DNA from: Pseudomonas sp. ACN8
Lineage (GTDB): Bacteria; Pseudomonadota; Gammaproteobacteria; Pseudomonadales; Pseudomonadaceae
Assembly (NCBI RefSeq): GCF_002303925.1
Contig: NZ_MRCS01000036.1
Location: 1 to 64,000, forward strand
Length of the DNA stretch: 64,000 bases
Reading direction: 5' to 3'
Shown: one piece after another, positions 17,631 to 25,853 of the stretch
Layout: each line of letters starts with the position of its first letter
Position numbering within the stretch: the stretch's first letter is position 1
Notes under the pieces: model-generated
Told to the model about the DNA's origin: nothing
The model's database searches: none
Seen by the model: only the letters and a program-made list of their open reading frames with translations
Program-made: the position numbers and the translations under genes

Positions 17631-18842
17631 ATGCAGGTCAGCAAATCGAACAAGCTCGCCAACGTCTGCTACGACATTCGCGGCCCGGTGCTCAAGCACG
17701 CCAAGCGCCTGGAAGAGGAAGGCCATCGCATCCTCAAGCTGAACATCGGCAACCCGGCGCCCTTTGGTTTCGAAGCACCGGATGAAATCCTCCAGGACGT
17801 GATCCGCAACCTGCCGACCGCCCAGGGCTACAGCGATTCCAAGGGCCTGTTCAGTGCGCGCAAGGCCGTCATGCAGTACTACCAGCAAAAGCAGGTGGAA
17901 GGCGTCGGCATTGAAGACATCTACCTGGGCAACGGCGTTTCCGAACTGATCGTGATGTCGATGCAGGCGCTGCTCAACAATGGCGACGAAGTGCTGGTGC
18001 CAGCGCCGGACTATCCATTGTGGACCGCAGCCGTGAGCCTGTCTGGCGGCAATCCGGTGCATTACCTGTGCGACGAGCAGGCCAACTGGTGGCCGGACCT
18101 GGCTGACATCAAGGCCAAGATCACCCCGAACACCAAGGCCCTGGTGATCATCAACCCGAATAACCCGACCGGCGCGGTGTATTCGAAGGAAGTGCTGCTG
18201 GGCATGCTGGAACTGGCCCGCCAGCACAACCTGGTGGTGTTCTCCGACGAGATCTACGACAAGATCCTCTACGACGACGCCGTGCACATCTGCACCGCCT
18301 CCCTGGCGCCGGACCTGCTGTGCCTGACCTTCAACGGTCTGTCCAAGTCCTATCGCGTGGCCGGTTTCCGTTCCGGCTGGATCGCCATTTCCGGCCCGAA
18401 ACACCACGCCCAGAGCTACATCGAAGGCATCGACATGCTGGCGAACATGCGTCTGTGCGCCAACGTACCGAGCCAGCATGCGATCCAGACCGCCCTGGGT
18501 GGCTATCAGAGCATCAATGACCTGGTGCTGCCCCAGGGCCGCCTGCTGGAGCAACGCAACCGCACCTGGGAGTTGCTCAACGACATTCCGGGCGTGAGCT
18601 GTGTCAAGCCGATGGGCGCGCTGTATGCGTTCCCGCGGATCGACCCAAAGGTCTGTCCGATCCACAACGACGAAAAGTTCGTCCTCGATCTGCTGCTCTC
18701 CGAAAAGCTGCTGGTGGTTCAAGGCACCGCGTTCAACTGGCCATGGCCAGACCACTTCCGCGTCGTGACCCTGCCCCGTGTCGATGACCTGGAAATGGCC
18801 ATCGGACGCATCGGCGGCTTCCTCAAGTCCTACCGCCAATAA
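17631..18842 (+). CDS. alaA: Glutamate-pyruvate aminotransferase, AlaA-like
   Basis: 403 residues, class I/II PLP aminotransferase closest to E. coli AlaA (YfbQ), which makes alanine from pyruvate and glutamate. Seen: LKLNIGNPAPFGF at the N-terminus, NPNNPTGAVYSKEVLL, and the PLP lysine in NGLSKSYRVAGFRSGW; the carboxylate-binding Arg lies in HFRVVTLPRVDD. I start at 17631 because the conserved MQVSKSNKLANVCYDIRGP begins there. The open frame upstream to 17274 overlaps the msrB region and is not conserved protein. Followed by a strong hairpin. Confidence 0.93.
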   Translation: MQVSKSNKLANVCYDIRGPVLKHAKRLEEEGHRILKLNIGNPAPFGFEAPDEILQDVIRNLPTAQGYSDSKGLFSARKAVMQYYQQKQVEGVGIEDIYLGNGVSELIVMSMQALLNNGDEVLVPAPDYPLWTAAVSLSGGNPVHYLCDEQANWWPDLADIKAKITPNTKALVIINPNNPTGAVYSKEVLLGMLELARQHNLVVFSDEIYDKILYDDAVHICTASLAPDLLCLTFNGLSKSYRVAGFRSGWIAISGPKHHAQSYIEGIDMLANMRLCANVPSQHAIQTALGGYQSINDLVLPQGRLLEQRNRTWELLNDIPGVSCVKPMGALYAFPRIDPKVCPIHNDEKFVLDLLLSEKLLVVQGTAFNWPWPDHFRVVTLPRVDDLEMAIGRIGGFLKSYRQ

Positions 18843-18851
18843 GCGGTCCGT

Positions 18852-18884
18852 CACCGTGCGACGCCCCCGAAACGTCGCACGGTG
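18852..18884 (+). terminator. Hairpin after alaA, terminator without U-tract
   Basis: A perfect 12-bp stem, CACCGTGCGACG with CGTCGCACGGTG, and a 9-base loop, 10 bp after the alaA stop. No T-run follows, so it may be an RNA-stabilising 3' end or a Rho-assisted stop rather than a classical terminator. Confidence 0.5.
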
Positions 18885-19084
18885 ATTCATCCGGCAACAT
18901 TTGTTTGCATTGCGCCACTGGCAGTCGCTTTTTCGCTGCCGGACAGCGCCTTGCCTGCTCGCGCCTAACAAAGGCAGGGCCTTCGACATGAATTGACTGA
19001 CAAACACTTCCCGCATACTTGTCGGAAATGCCCTGCAAGCAGCTAGACTGTTGCCGTAGGACACAGTTTGAAATAGTCACCCGG

Positions 19085-19113
19085 TTGAATACCCCGGTGC
19101 AGCACCTTATATA
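19085..19113 (+). promoter_or_regulatory. Sigma-70-like promoter of htpX
   Basis: TTGAAT (19085-19090), a 17-bp spacer, then TATATA (19108-19113), 45 bp before the htpX ATG. The match to consensus is good. A heat-shock overlap is possible because CCCC tracts flank the -10, but no clear sigma-32 site is present. Confidence 0.6.
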
Positions 19114-19158
19114 CCCCGCAGTACGCTACATCTTTAGCTTGAGGAGATTTCTACAACC

Positions 19159-20049
19159 ATGATGCGCATCCTGCTGTTCTTGGCCACTAACCTGGCGGTC
19201 GTGCTGATTGCCAGCATCACCCTGAGCCTTTTCGGCTTCAACGGGTTCATGGCGGCCAATGGGGTTGATCTCAACCTCAATCAGCTGCTGATTTTCTGTG
19301 CGGTCTTTGGTTTCGCAGGTTCGCTGTTCTCGCTGTTCATCTCCAAGTGGATGGCGAAGATGAGCACCAGCACCCAGATCATCACCCAGCCACGCACCCG
19401 TCACGAGCAATGGCTGCTGCAAACCGTCGAGCAACTGTCCCGCGAAGCCGGGATCAAGATGCCCGAAGTCGGTATCTTCCCGGCCTACGAGGCGAACGCC
19501 TTCGCCACTGGCTGGAACAAGAACGACGCATTGGTCGCGGTCAGCCAGGGTTTGCTCGAGCGTTTCTCGCCGGATGAAGTGAAAGCCGTACTGGCCCACG
19601 AAATCGGCCACGTTGCCAACGGCGACATGGTTACCCTGGCGCTGATCCAGGGCGTGGTAAACACCTTCGTGATGTTCTTCGCACGGATCATCGGCAATTT
19701 CGTCGACAAGGTGATCTTCAAGAACGAAGAAGGCCAGGGCATCGCCTACTACGTGGCGACCATCTTCGCCGAACTGGTTCTGGGCATCCTGGCCAGCGCC
19801 ATCGTCATGTGGTTCTCGCGCAAGCGCGAATTCCGTGCCGACGAAGCCGGTGCAAACCTGGCCGGCACCGCCGCGATGATTGGTGCCCTGCAACGCCTGC
19901 GGGCGGAACAAGGGCTGCCGGTGCACATGCCCGACACCCTGAACGCCTTCGGCATCAACGGTGGCATCAAGCAAGGGTTCGCTCGCATGTTCATGAGCCA
20001 CCCGCCGCTGGAAGAGCGTATTGATGCGCTGGCTCGTCGCCGGGGCTAA
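19159..20049 (+). CDS. htpX: Membrane zinc metalloprotease HtpX
   Basis: 296 residues, M48 family quality-control protease of the inner membrane that degrades misfolded membrane proteins alongside FtsH. Two N-terminal membrane helices (about 5-27 and 37-57), zinc motif HEIGH near 147, two further helices (about 165-185 and 193-213), and the third ligand Glu in REFRADEAGANLAG. RBS GAGGAG lies 11 bases before the ATG. An intrinsic terminator follows, so the gene is monocistronic. Confidence 0.96.
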   Translation: MMRILLFLATNLAVVLIASITLSLFGFNGFMAANGVDLNLNQLLIFCAVFGFAGSLFSLFISKWMAKMSTSTQIITQPRTRHEQWLLQTVEQLSREAGIKMPEVGIFPAYEANAFATGWNKNDALVAVSQGLLERFSPDEVKAVLAHEIGHVANGDMVTLALIQGVVNTFVMFFARIIGNFVDKVIFKNEEGQGIAYYVATIFAELVLGILASAIVMWFSRKREFRADEAGANLAGTAAMIGALQRLRAEQGLPVHMPDTLNAFGINGGIKQGFARMFMSHPPLEERIDALARRRG

Positions 20050-20069
20050 GAGGCTCTACCTTGAATAGA

Positions 20070-20098
20070 AAGGCCCGCAGCGATGCGGGCCTTTTTTT
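20070..20098 (+). terminator. Intrinsic terminator of htpX
   Basis: Stem AAGGCCCGCA / TGCGGGCCTT with loop GCGA, followed by a T-run, 20 bp after the htpX stop. Confidence 0.93.
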
Positions 20099-20124
20099 GT
20101 CTGCTAATTATTAGTGTGTGTGAG

Positions 20125-20211
20125 GGCCTCATCGCGAGCAGGCTCACTCCTACAGGTGATTTGTGAACGATGCAGACCCCTTGTAGGAGTGAGCCTGCTC
20201 GCGATGAGGCC
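20125..20211. repeat. REP pair between htpX and tpm
   Basis: Inverted REP units (20125-20155 and 20182-20211) carrying the variant GTGAGCCTGCTCGC. The flanking GGCCTCAT / ATGAGGCC extends the pairing, so a long hairpin could form. Confidence 0.88.
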
Positions 20212-20228
20212 AGAACTGTCGCTACAAA

Positions 20229-20885
20229 TTACCGCGTGGAAACCCGATACACCCGCTCCTCCAGCCGCGTAACACCCGCCTCCAGGAATTTCCCGCTCTC
20301 GCTCAACACATCCTGATCTTCCAGGATCTTCAGCGCCCATGAGTCCCCGAACAACCGCAGCACCTCATCATCGAGTACAGCAAACGGCGGGCCGGGCATT
20401 TGCGCCTGGTCATAGTCCAGGGTAATCAGCAGTCCAAGGGATTCCTTCGGCAGTATCCGCTTCAAATGGGCGGCATAGCGCTCTCGCATTTCCGCCGGCA
20501 GTGCGATCAACGCCGCGCGATCATAAAGCGCGGAGCAATCGGCAACATCACCTGCCGTCAGCTCGAAGAAATCGCCGCACCACAGCTCAATGGAGCCTGC
20601 CCGATAGACCTTGAACGGCCCCTGCTCGCTGACGGCTGGATCAAAGCCATGTTCGCTGAAAAACTCCTCGACGGCTTTTTCCGACAGTTCGACTCCCAGG
20701 ACCTCATGGCCTTGATGGGCGAGCCAGAGCAAATCCAGGCTTTTTCCACATAACGGCACCAACACGCGCGCGCCTTCTTCAAGGCTTAACGCTGGCCAGA
20801 ACCGTTTCAGATGAGGGTTCACCTGCGGCAGGTGAAAGCCGATCTGGTTCGCCGCCCATTTCTTGTGCCAAAACTCCGGCTGCAT
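20229..20885 (-). CDS. tpm: Thiopurine S-methyltransferase
   Basis: 218 residues. SAM-dependent methyltransferase of the bacterial TPMT family, associated in Pseudomonas with methylation of thiopurines and of selenium and tellurium compounds. N-terminal MQPEFWHKKWAANQIGFH and the SAM motif RVLVPLCGKSLDLLWLAHQGHEVLGVE are diagnostic; YDRAALIALP is the post-II motif. The ATG at 20885 matches the conserved start; an in-frame upstream extension of 8 residues is unlikely. Divergent from the dioxygenase gene over a 102-bp AT-rich spacer. Confidence 0.94.
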   Translation of the reverse strand: MQPEFWHKKWAANQIGFHLPQVNPHLKRFWPALSLEEGARVLVPLCGKSLDLLWLAHQGHEVLGVELSEKAVEEFFSEHGFDPAVSEQGPFKVYRAGSIELWCGDFFELTAGDVADCSALYDRAALIALPAEMRERYAAHLKRILPKESLGLLITLDYDQAQMPGPPFAVLDDEVLRLFGDSWALKILEDQDVLSESGKFLEAGVTRLEERVYRVSTR

Positions 20886-20987
20886 AAATAACCCCGAAAA
20901 TTCGATCAAAACACCCTAAAACTTATATTAGATTTAGATTAATGATCTGACTGAAGATGTTGCATCTTAACTCTCAGGAGCTCATTC

Positions 20988-21755
20988 ATGTTCCCCAGCC
21001 TGTACATATCCCACGGCTCCCCCATGCTCGCCCTGGAACCCGGTGCCAGCGGGCCGGCACTCGCTCGCCTGGCGGCCGAAATACCGAAGCCCAAAGCCAT
21101 CGTGATTGTTTCTGCACACTGGGAAAGCAATGAGTTGCTGGTCAGCGGTAACCCGCAACCGGAAACCTGGCATGACTTCGGCGGCTTCCCCAAAGCCCTG
21201 TTCGAAGTCCAGTACCCGGCTCCCGGCGACCCACGACTCGCCGCAGAGGTTGCCGAGTTACTGAAAACCGCTGGTTTTCCTGCACGTATCGACAGCAATC
21301 GGCCTTTCGATCATGGTGTCTGGGTGCCTTTATCGCTGATGTACCCGCAGGCAGACATCCCGATTGTCCAGGTTTCGCTGCCCACCCGTGGCGGCCCCGC
21401 CCTGCAGACCCGCGTCGGCCACGCGCTGGCCAGCTTGCGCGAGCACGGCGTGCTGCTGATCGGTTCCGGCAGCATCACTCACAACCTGCGGGAACTGGAC
21501 TGGCATGCCGGCCCCGAGAGCGTTGAACCCTGGGCTCTGGCATTTCGCGACTGGATGATCGAGAAACTCGCCGCGAACGATGAAGCCGCGCTGCATGACT
21601 ATCGCGCGCAGGCGCCGAACGCTGTACGCAATCATCCGAGTGATGAGCACTTGTTGCCGCTGTACTTTGCCCGGGCCGCGGGCGGGCAGTTCGGGGTTGC
21701 CCACCTGGGGTTCACCATGGGCGCGCTAGGGATGGACATCTACCGCTTCGGTTAA
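20988..21755 (+). CDS. ygiD: LigB-type extradiol dioxygenase (YgiD/DODA)
   Basis: 255 residues, class III extradiol ring-cleavage dioxygenase family with YgiD and plant DOPA 4,5-dioxygenase. Metal ligands visible as LYISHGSPML, VSAHWES and DHGVWVPLSLMYP, with a further His in GSITHNLREL. The native substrate is unknown; ring cleavage of catechol-like compounds is the family reaction. CAGGAG precedes the ATG by 7 bases. Divergent from tpm; ends before a REP pair and a bidirectional terminator. Confidence 0.9.
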   Translation: MFPSLYISHGSPMLALEPGASGPALARLAAEIPKPKAIVIVSAHWESNELLVSGNPQPETWHDFGGFPKALFEVQYPAPGDPRLAAEVAELLKTAGFPARIDSNRPFDHGVWVPLSLMYPQADIPIVQVSLPTRGGPALQTRVGHALASLREHGVLLIGSGSITHNLRELDWHAGPESVEPWALAFRDWMIEKLAANDEAALHDYRAQAPNAVRNHPSDEHLLPLYFARAAGGQFGVAHLGFTMGALGMDIYRFG

Positions 21756-21775
21756 CCCAAGAACCGAGTCGCCCC

Positions 21776-21844
21776 CATCGCGAGCAGGCTCGCACACAGG
21801 GGGGGGATCGCATTCCAATGTGGGAGCGAGCCTGCTCGCGATGG
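21776..21844. repeat. REP pair between ygiD and deaD
   Basis: Inverted REP units at 21776-21800 (right half degenerate, CGCACACAGG) and 21819-21844, separated by a G-run. Confidence 0.85.
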
Positions 21845-21883
21845 CTGCAACACCATTCGAACGCCGAACACAAATCAACAGAC

Positions 21884-21915
21884 AAAAAAATCCCCGAACC
21901 AGTCGGGGATTTTTT
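21884..21915. terminator. Bidirectional terminator, ygiD / deaD
   Basis: A-run, TCCCCGA, five-base loop, TCGGGGA, T-run. The symmetrical A and T tracts let it stop transcription from both convergent genes. Confidence 0.9.
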
Positions 21916-21943
21916 ATGTTCGATCAATCAGCTCGAGAGCGGA

Positions 21944-23617
21944 TCAATCTTCGCGGTAGCGACGCAGCTTCAACTGCTTGCCGGCAACGCGAGTGTCCTT
22001 CAGCTTGGTCAGCAACTTTTCAAGACCATCTTCCGGCAGTTCGACGAGGCTGAAGCTGTCACGCACCTGGATGCGACCGATCGCTTCACGCGCCAGACCA
22101 CCTTCGTTGAGGATGGCACCCAGCAGGTTCTTGGCGGCGATACCGTCACGCGCACCCAGCGCGGTACGGCAACGTGCACGGCCTTCGCCCAGCGGCATTG
22201 GAGCACGACGCTCGCGGTCACCACGCTCAGGACGATCACCGGAACGCTCTGGACGATCGCCACGCGGTGCGTTGTTCGGCACCAGTGGACGTTCTTTCTC
22301 GATAGCGGCCAGGTTCAGCGCTTGACCGTTGGTTGCCTTGCGCAGCAGGGCAGCAGCCAGGGCACGCGGGCTGCAACCGATGTCGGCGGTCAGACGATCG
22401 AGCAGATCACCGTGAGTCGATTCGGCCTCGGCCACCAGCGGCGACAGGCTGTTGGTCAGTTTCTTGATGCGCGCATCCAGAACGGCTTGAGCGTCCGGCA
22501 GGCGAACTTCAGCAACCTTTTGACCGGTTACACGCTCGATCACTTGCAGCATGCGGCGCTCACGAGGAGTCACCAGCAGCAGTGCACGACCTTCGCGACC
22601 GGCACGGCCGGTACGGCCGATACGGTGAACGTAGGACTCTGGGTCGTACGGCATGTCAACGTTGAACACGTGAGTGATGCGCGGAACGTCCAGGCCACGA
22701 GCGGCAACGTCGGTCGCCACAACGATGTCCAGACGGCCATCCTTGAGGGAATCGATCACGCGCTCACGCTGGTTCTGGGCGATGTCACCATTCAGCGCAG
22801 CGGCTTTGTAGCCTTTGGCTTCCAGGGCACTGGCCAGATCCAGGGTCGCTTGCTTGGTGCGCACGAACATGATCAGGGCGTCGAAATCTTCCACTTCCAG
22901 CAAGCTGAGAACGGCCGAAGTCTTCTGGTCAGCATGAACCAGCAGGTGAGCCTGCTCGATCGCGGTAACGGTCTGGGTCTTGCTCTGAATCTTGACGTGC
23001 TTCGGATCGCGCAGGTGGCGTTCGGCGATGGCACGGATCGATTGAGGCAAGGTTGCCGAGAACAGTACGGTCTGACGGGTTTCCGGCATGGCCTTGAAGA
23101 TGACTTCCAGGTCGTCCATGAAGCCCAGTTTGAGCATTTCGTCGGCTTCGTCGAGAACCAGGTGGTTCACGGTCGCCAGTACTTTTTCGTCGCGACGCAG
23201 GTGGTCGCACAGACGGCCCGGAGTGGCGACAACAATTTGTGCGCCATTACGGATTGCTTTCAATTGTGGGCCCATCGGCGCGCCGCCGTAGACAGCCACA
23301 ACAGTCACGCCCGGCATTTGCTTGGCGTAGGTTTCGAAAGCGGTTGCAACTTGTAGCGCCAACTCACGAGTTGGGGCCAGGATCAGAGCTTGCGGCTCGC
23401 GCTTGGACGGATCAATGCGGTGCAGAATTGGCAGGGCAAAGGCAGCGGTTTTACCGGTACCGGTTTGCGCCTGACCAATCATATCATGACCGGCGAGAAT
23501 GATCGGGATCGACTGCTGCTGAATGGCCGAAGGCTCTTCATAGCCGGTAGCGACTACTGCAGCGACAATATTTGGATGAAGTTCAAGAGCGGCGAAGCCG
23601 CCGATTTCCTGGGTCAT
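21944..23617 (-). CDS. deaD: DEAD-box ATP-dependent RNA helicase
   Basis: 557 residues. Helicase core in order: GYEEPSAIQQQSIP (Q motif), AQTGTGKT (Walker A), PTRELALQ, TPGR, DEAD in LVLDEADEML, SAT, VATDVAARGLDVP and HRIGRTGRAGREG. It continues with a CsdA-type extension and a C-terminal DbpA-like RNA-binding domain (RDSFSLVELPEDG...) ending in basic KQLKLRRYRED. A DRPERSGDRPERGDRERR low-complexity linker sits near 445. It unwinds structured RNA in ribosome assembly and decay at low temperature. The ATG at 23617 follows GAGG; frame upstream is leader. Confidence 0.94.
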   Translation of the reverse strand: MTQEIGGFAALELHPNIVAAVVATGYEEPSAIQQQSIPIILAGHDMIGQAQTGTGKTAAFALPILHRIDPSKREPQALILAPTRELALQVATAFETYAKQMPGVTVVAVYGGAPMGPQLKAIRNGAQIVVATPGRLCDHLRRDEKVLATVNHLVLDEADEMLKLGFMDDLEVIFKAMPETRQTVLFSATLPQSIRAIAERHLRDPKHVKIQSKTQTVTAIEQAHLLVHADQKTSAVLSLLEVEDFDALIMFVRTKQATLDLASALEAKGYKAAALNGDIAQNQRERVIDSLKDGRLDIVVATDVAARGLDVPRITHVFNVDMPYDPESYVHRIGRTGRAGREGRALLLVTPRERRMLQVIERVTGQKVAEVRLPDAQAVLDARIKKLTNSLSPLVAEAESTHGDLLDRLTADIGCSPRALAAALLRKATNGQALNLAAIEKERPLVPNNAPRGDRPERSGDRPERGDRERRAPMPLGEGRARCRTALGARDGIAAKNLLGAILNEGGLAREAIGRIQVRDSFSLVELPEDGLEKLLTKLKDTRVAGKQLKLRRYRED

Positions 23618-24039
23618 GGGTCTGCCTCTAAGTGCATCCGCAAAGACCCATGCTCCAAAGCTGCACATGCCGTGTTGAGACTCAAGAGTCGCCCTGGCAG
23701 CTTTGTCGGCGGGGATTTGCGAAAACGAATGAATGAAAAGAATCGTCAAGGAAGAGTCCGCTGGGCGGACGTGCAGCCGAAGCTGGCTTCGGGGAATTGC
23801 GCTACCTAAACGCGGCCCGGTTAAAGGCCGGCGCGCACTATACCGGAATTCGCCCAAAAAGGGAGCTTTTTTTATCGGAAATCCACCGAATACACCGTTG
23901 TGTAACAGGCTTTGCGAATAATCGGTCAGCCGTCTATTTTTCAAAGGCCCGGCCTTGCGGGTGATGGCGCTAAAACGGTTCACCCTTTGCCGTGCAGACC
24001 GCCGGTCTGGCACGCCTTTCCCACCCTGAGGATCGCTCC
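23618..24039. other. Long leader and divergent spacer upstream of deaD
   Basis: 422 bp between deaD and the crotonase gene. The deaD frame stays open through it but shows no conserved protein sequence, so I treat it as a 5' leader. Several short hairpins occur, such as CCGAAGC/GCTTCGG. Cold-shock deaD genes commonly carry long structured leaders. The crotonase RBS (GAGGA) is at the far end. Confidence 0.5.
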
Positions 24040-24831
24040 ATGAATCAGCCCTGCCCCAGTCGAGTCAGCCGCGAACGGCATGGTCATGTGTTCCTGATCG
24101 GTCTGGATCGGGTGGCCAAGCGCAACGCCTTCGATCTCGACCTGCTCAACGCGTTGAGCCTGGCCTATGGCGAGTTCGAAGCCGACAGCGAGGCGCGGGT
24201 GGCGGTGGTGTTCGCTCACGGCGAGCACTTCACCGCCGGGCTCGACCTGGTCAATGCCAGCGTCTCACTGGCAGATGGCTGGCAGGTTCCGCCCGGCGGC
24301 TGTGATCCGTGGGGGGTGTTCGCAGGCCCCAGGGTCAGCAAACCGGTGATCGTCGCCGCCCAGGGCTATTGCCTGACCATCGGCATCGAATTGATGCTGG
24401 CCGCCGACATCAATCTGTGCGCCAGCAACACCCGGTTCGCGCAGATGGAAGTGCAACGCGGGCTCTTCCCGTTCGGCGGCGCCACCCTGCGCCTGCATCA
24501 GGTATCCGGTTGGGGCAATGCCATGCGCTGGTTACTGACCGGTGATGAATTCGACGCCCGTGATGCCTTGCACCTGGGCCTGGTGCAAGAAGTCATGGCC
24601 AGCGAGGATCTACTGCCCCGGGCGATTGAACTGGCCGAGCGGATCGCCCGCCAGGCACCGCTTGGGGTGCAGGCGACGCTGATGTCTGCGCGACAGGCCC
24701 GGTATGAAGGGGAAATCGCGGCGGCACAGGCGTTGCCTCTGATGGTCAAGAAGTTGATGGCCAGCGAGGACGTCAAGGAAGGTGTGCGGTCGATGGTGGA
24801 GCGGCGGCCTGGAGTGTTCAAAGGACTTTAG
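24040..24831 (+). CDS. Crotonase-superfamily protein (enoyl-CoA hydratase/isomerase)
   Basis: 263 residues. Crotonase fold: VFLIGLDRVAKRNAFDLDLLNAL at the N-terminus, oxyanion-hole strand HGEHFTAGLDL, and second oxyanion segment GYCLTIGIELMLAADINLCA. At the usual catalytic-glutamate positions I see FAQMEVQRGLFPFGGA, which retains one Glu. The exact reaction is not readable from sequence; fatty-acyl-CoA hydration or isomerisation is the family range. GAGGA lies upstream of the ATG at 24040. Position next to deaD is conserved in P. aeruginosa as I recall it. Confidence 0.85.
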   Translation: MNQPCPSRVSRERHGHVFLIGLDRVAKRNAFDLDLLNALSLAYGEFEADSEARVAVVFAHGEHFTAGLDLVNASVSLADGWQVPPGGCDPWGVFAGPRVSKPVIVAAQGYCLTIGIELMLAADINLCASNTRFAQMEVQRGLFPFGGATLRLHQVSGWGNAMRWLLTGDEFDARDALHLGLVQEVMASEDLLPRAIELAERIARQAPLGVQATLMSARQARYEGEIAAAQALPLMVKKLMASEDVKEGVRSMVERRPGVFKGL

Positions 24832-24853
24832 CCTTGTATTGCCAGTTGGAAAG

Positions 24854-24934
24854 CTATCGCGAGCAAGCTCGCTCCTACAGTGGATATTCGGTGTTCACAA
24901 AACCCTGTGGGAGCGAGCCTGCTCGCGATGGGGC
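24854..24934. repeat. REP pair after crotonase gene
   Basis: Inverted REP units at 24854-24880 and 24905-24931, between convergent genes. Confidence 0.88.
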
Positions 24935-24947
24935 CATCACTGACAAC

Positions 24948-25703
24948 TCAGGTCGCCGGACGAATACACTTGATCAACGACTCCAGCGAATACCCCAACC
25001 GCGGCGCCAGCGCTTCGGCGCGGGCAATCAAGCCGTCCATGTCCAGTTCCTGATCCAGCTCCGACGGCACGATCAGGATCACGTTGCCCTCCTTCACCGG
25101 CAGCTCCCAGTAATGTCGGTGGTACAAACCGCGCAACAAGGCGGCGCCCAGGGGTTTGCCATCGTCGGTAGCCCACTGATTGATGACCAGCCAGCCACCC
25201 GGATTCAATCGCTTCTGGCAGTTTTCCAGGAAACTCCAGGCCAGATGTCCGACACCCGGACCGACGTCGGTATAAAGGTCGACGAAAATCAGGTCCGCCG
25301 ATTCGGCGGTGTCCAGCAGCTCCAGCGCATCGCCAACGCGGATGTACAGGCGCGGATCGTCATCCAGCCCCAGATATTCAATGGCCAGGCGCGGTACGTC
25401 CGGGCGCAACTCGATGGCCTCGACATCTTCCAGCGGCAGGAACTTGAGGCAGGCCTGGGTCAGCGTACCGGCACCGAGGCCGAGGAACAGCGCGCTTTCC
25501 GGCTGCTCATGGCACAGCGCGCCGATCAGCATCGCCCGGGTGTAGTCGTACTCGAGCCAGCTCGGATCCGCCGTGAACACGCAGCTTTGCTCGATGGCAT
25601 CACCGAACTCGAGAAAACGGTAATCGGCCACTTCCAGTACACGAATCACGCCGAACTCGTCCTGTACCTCGGCGAGCAGATGCTCGACGCGCTCCTCAGT
25701 CAT
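24948..25703 (-). CDS. Spermidine synthase-like methyltransferase-fold protein
   Basis: 251 residues. Rossmann fold of the SpeE/spermine synthase type: ALFLGLGAGTLTQACLKF (nucleotide-binding loop near 90), VEAIELRPDVPRLA (acidic end of strand 2) and DLIFVDLYTDVGPG (motif where polyamine synthases carry the catalytic Asp). It lacks the usual N-terminal beta-tail of SpeE, so polyamine synthesis is not assured. Many such Pseudomonas proteins are annotated only as fused-MFS/spermidine-synthase-like. Divergent from the class II DAHP synthase gene. Confidence 0.78.
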   Translation of the reverse strand: MTEERVEHLLAEVQDEFGVIRVLEVADYRFLEFGDAIEQSCVFTADPSWLEYDYTRAMLIGALCHEQPESALFLGLGAGTLTQACLKFLPLEDVEAIELRPDVPRLAIEYLGLDDDPRLYIRVGDALELLDTAESADLIFVDLYTDVGPGVGHLAWSFLENCQKRLNPGGWLVINQWATDDGKPLGAALLRGLYHRHYWELPVKEGNVILIVPSELDQELDMDGLIARAEALAPRLGYSLESLIKCIRPAT

Positions 25704-25853
25704 TTCATCTCCTGATCGTCACCGGGGCCGGCAACGCAATAACACCGCGTGTAGAGAGCGGCAAAGGCGAGATTGTCGGCGAAGCGACGGGAACAGGTCA
25801 CGCACTAATTTGCTGATAACATGGACGTCCGAGCGAAAACACTAGAGACCGTG

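Larger units (their letters stand above)
18843..19158. other. Intergenic region alaA-htpX
   Basis: 316 bp. It holds a 12-bp stem hairpin just after alaA (18852-18884) and the htpX promoter (19085-19113). I see no gene in between. Confidence 0.6.

Noticed and set aside
17541..19064. 507-residue open frame antisense to alaA
   Set aside because: Lies exactly opposite a gene with clear PLP-enzyme motifs; no conserved protein sequence.
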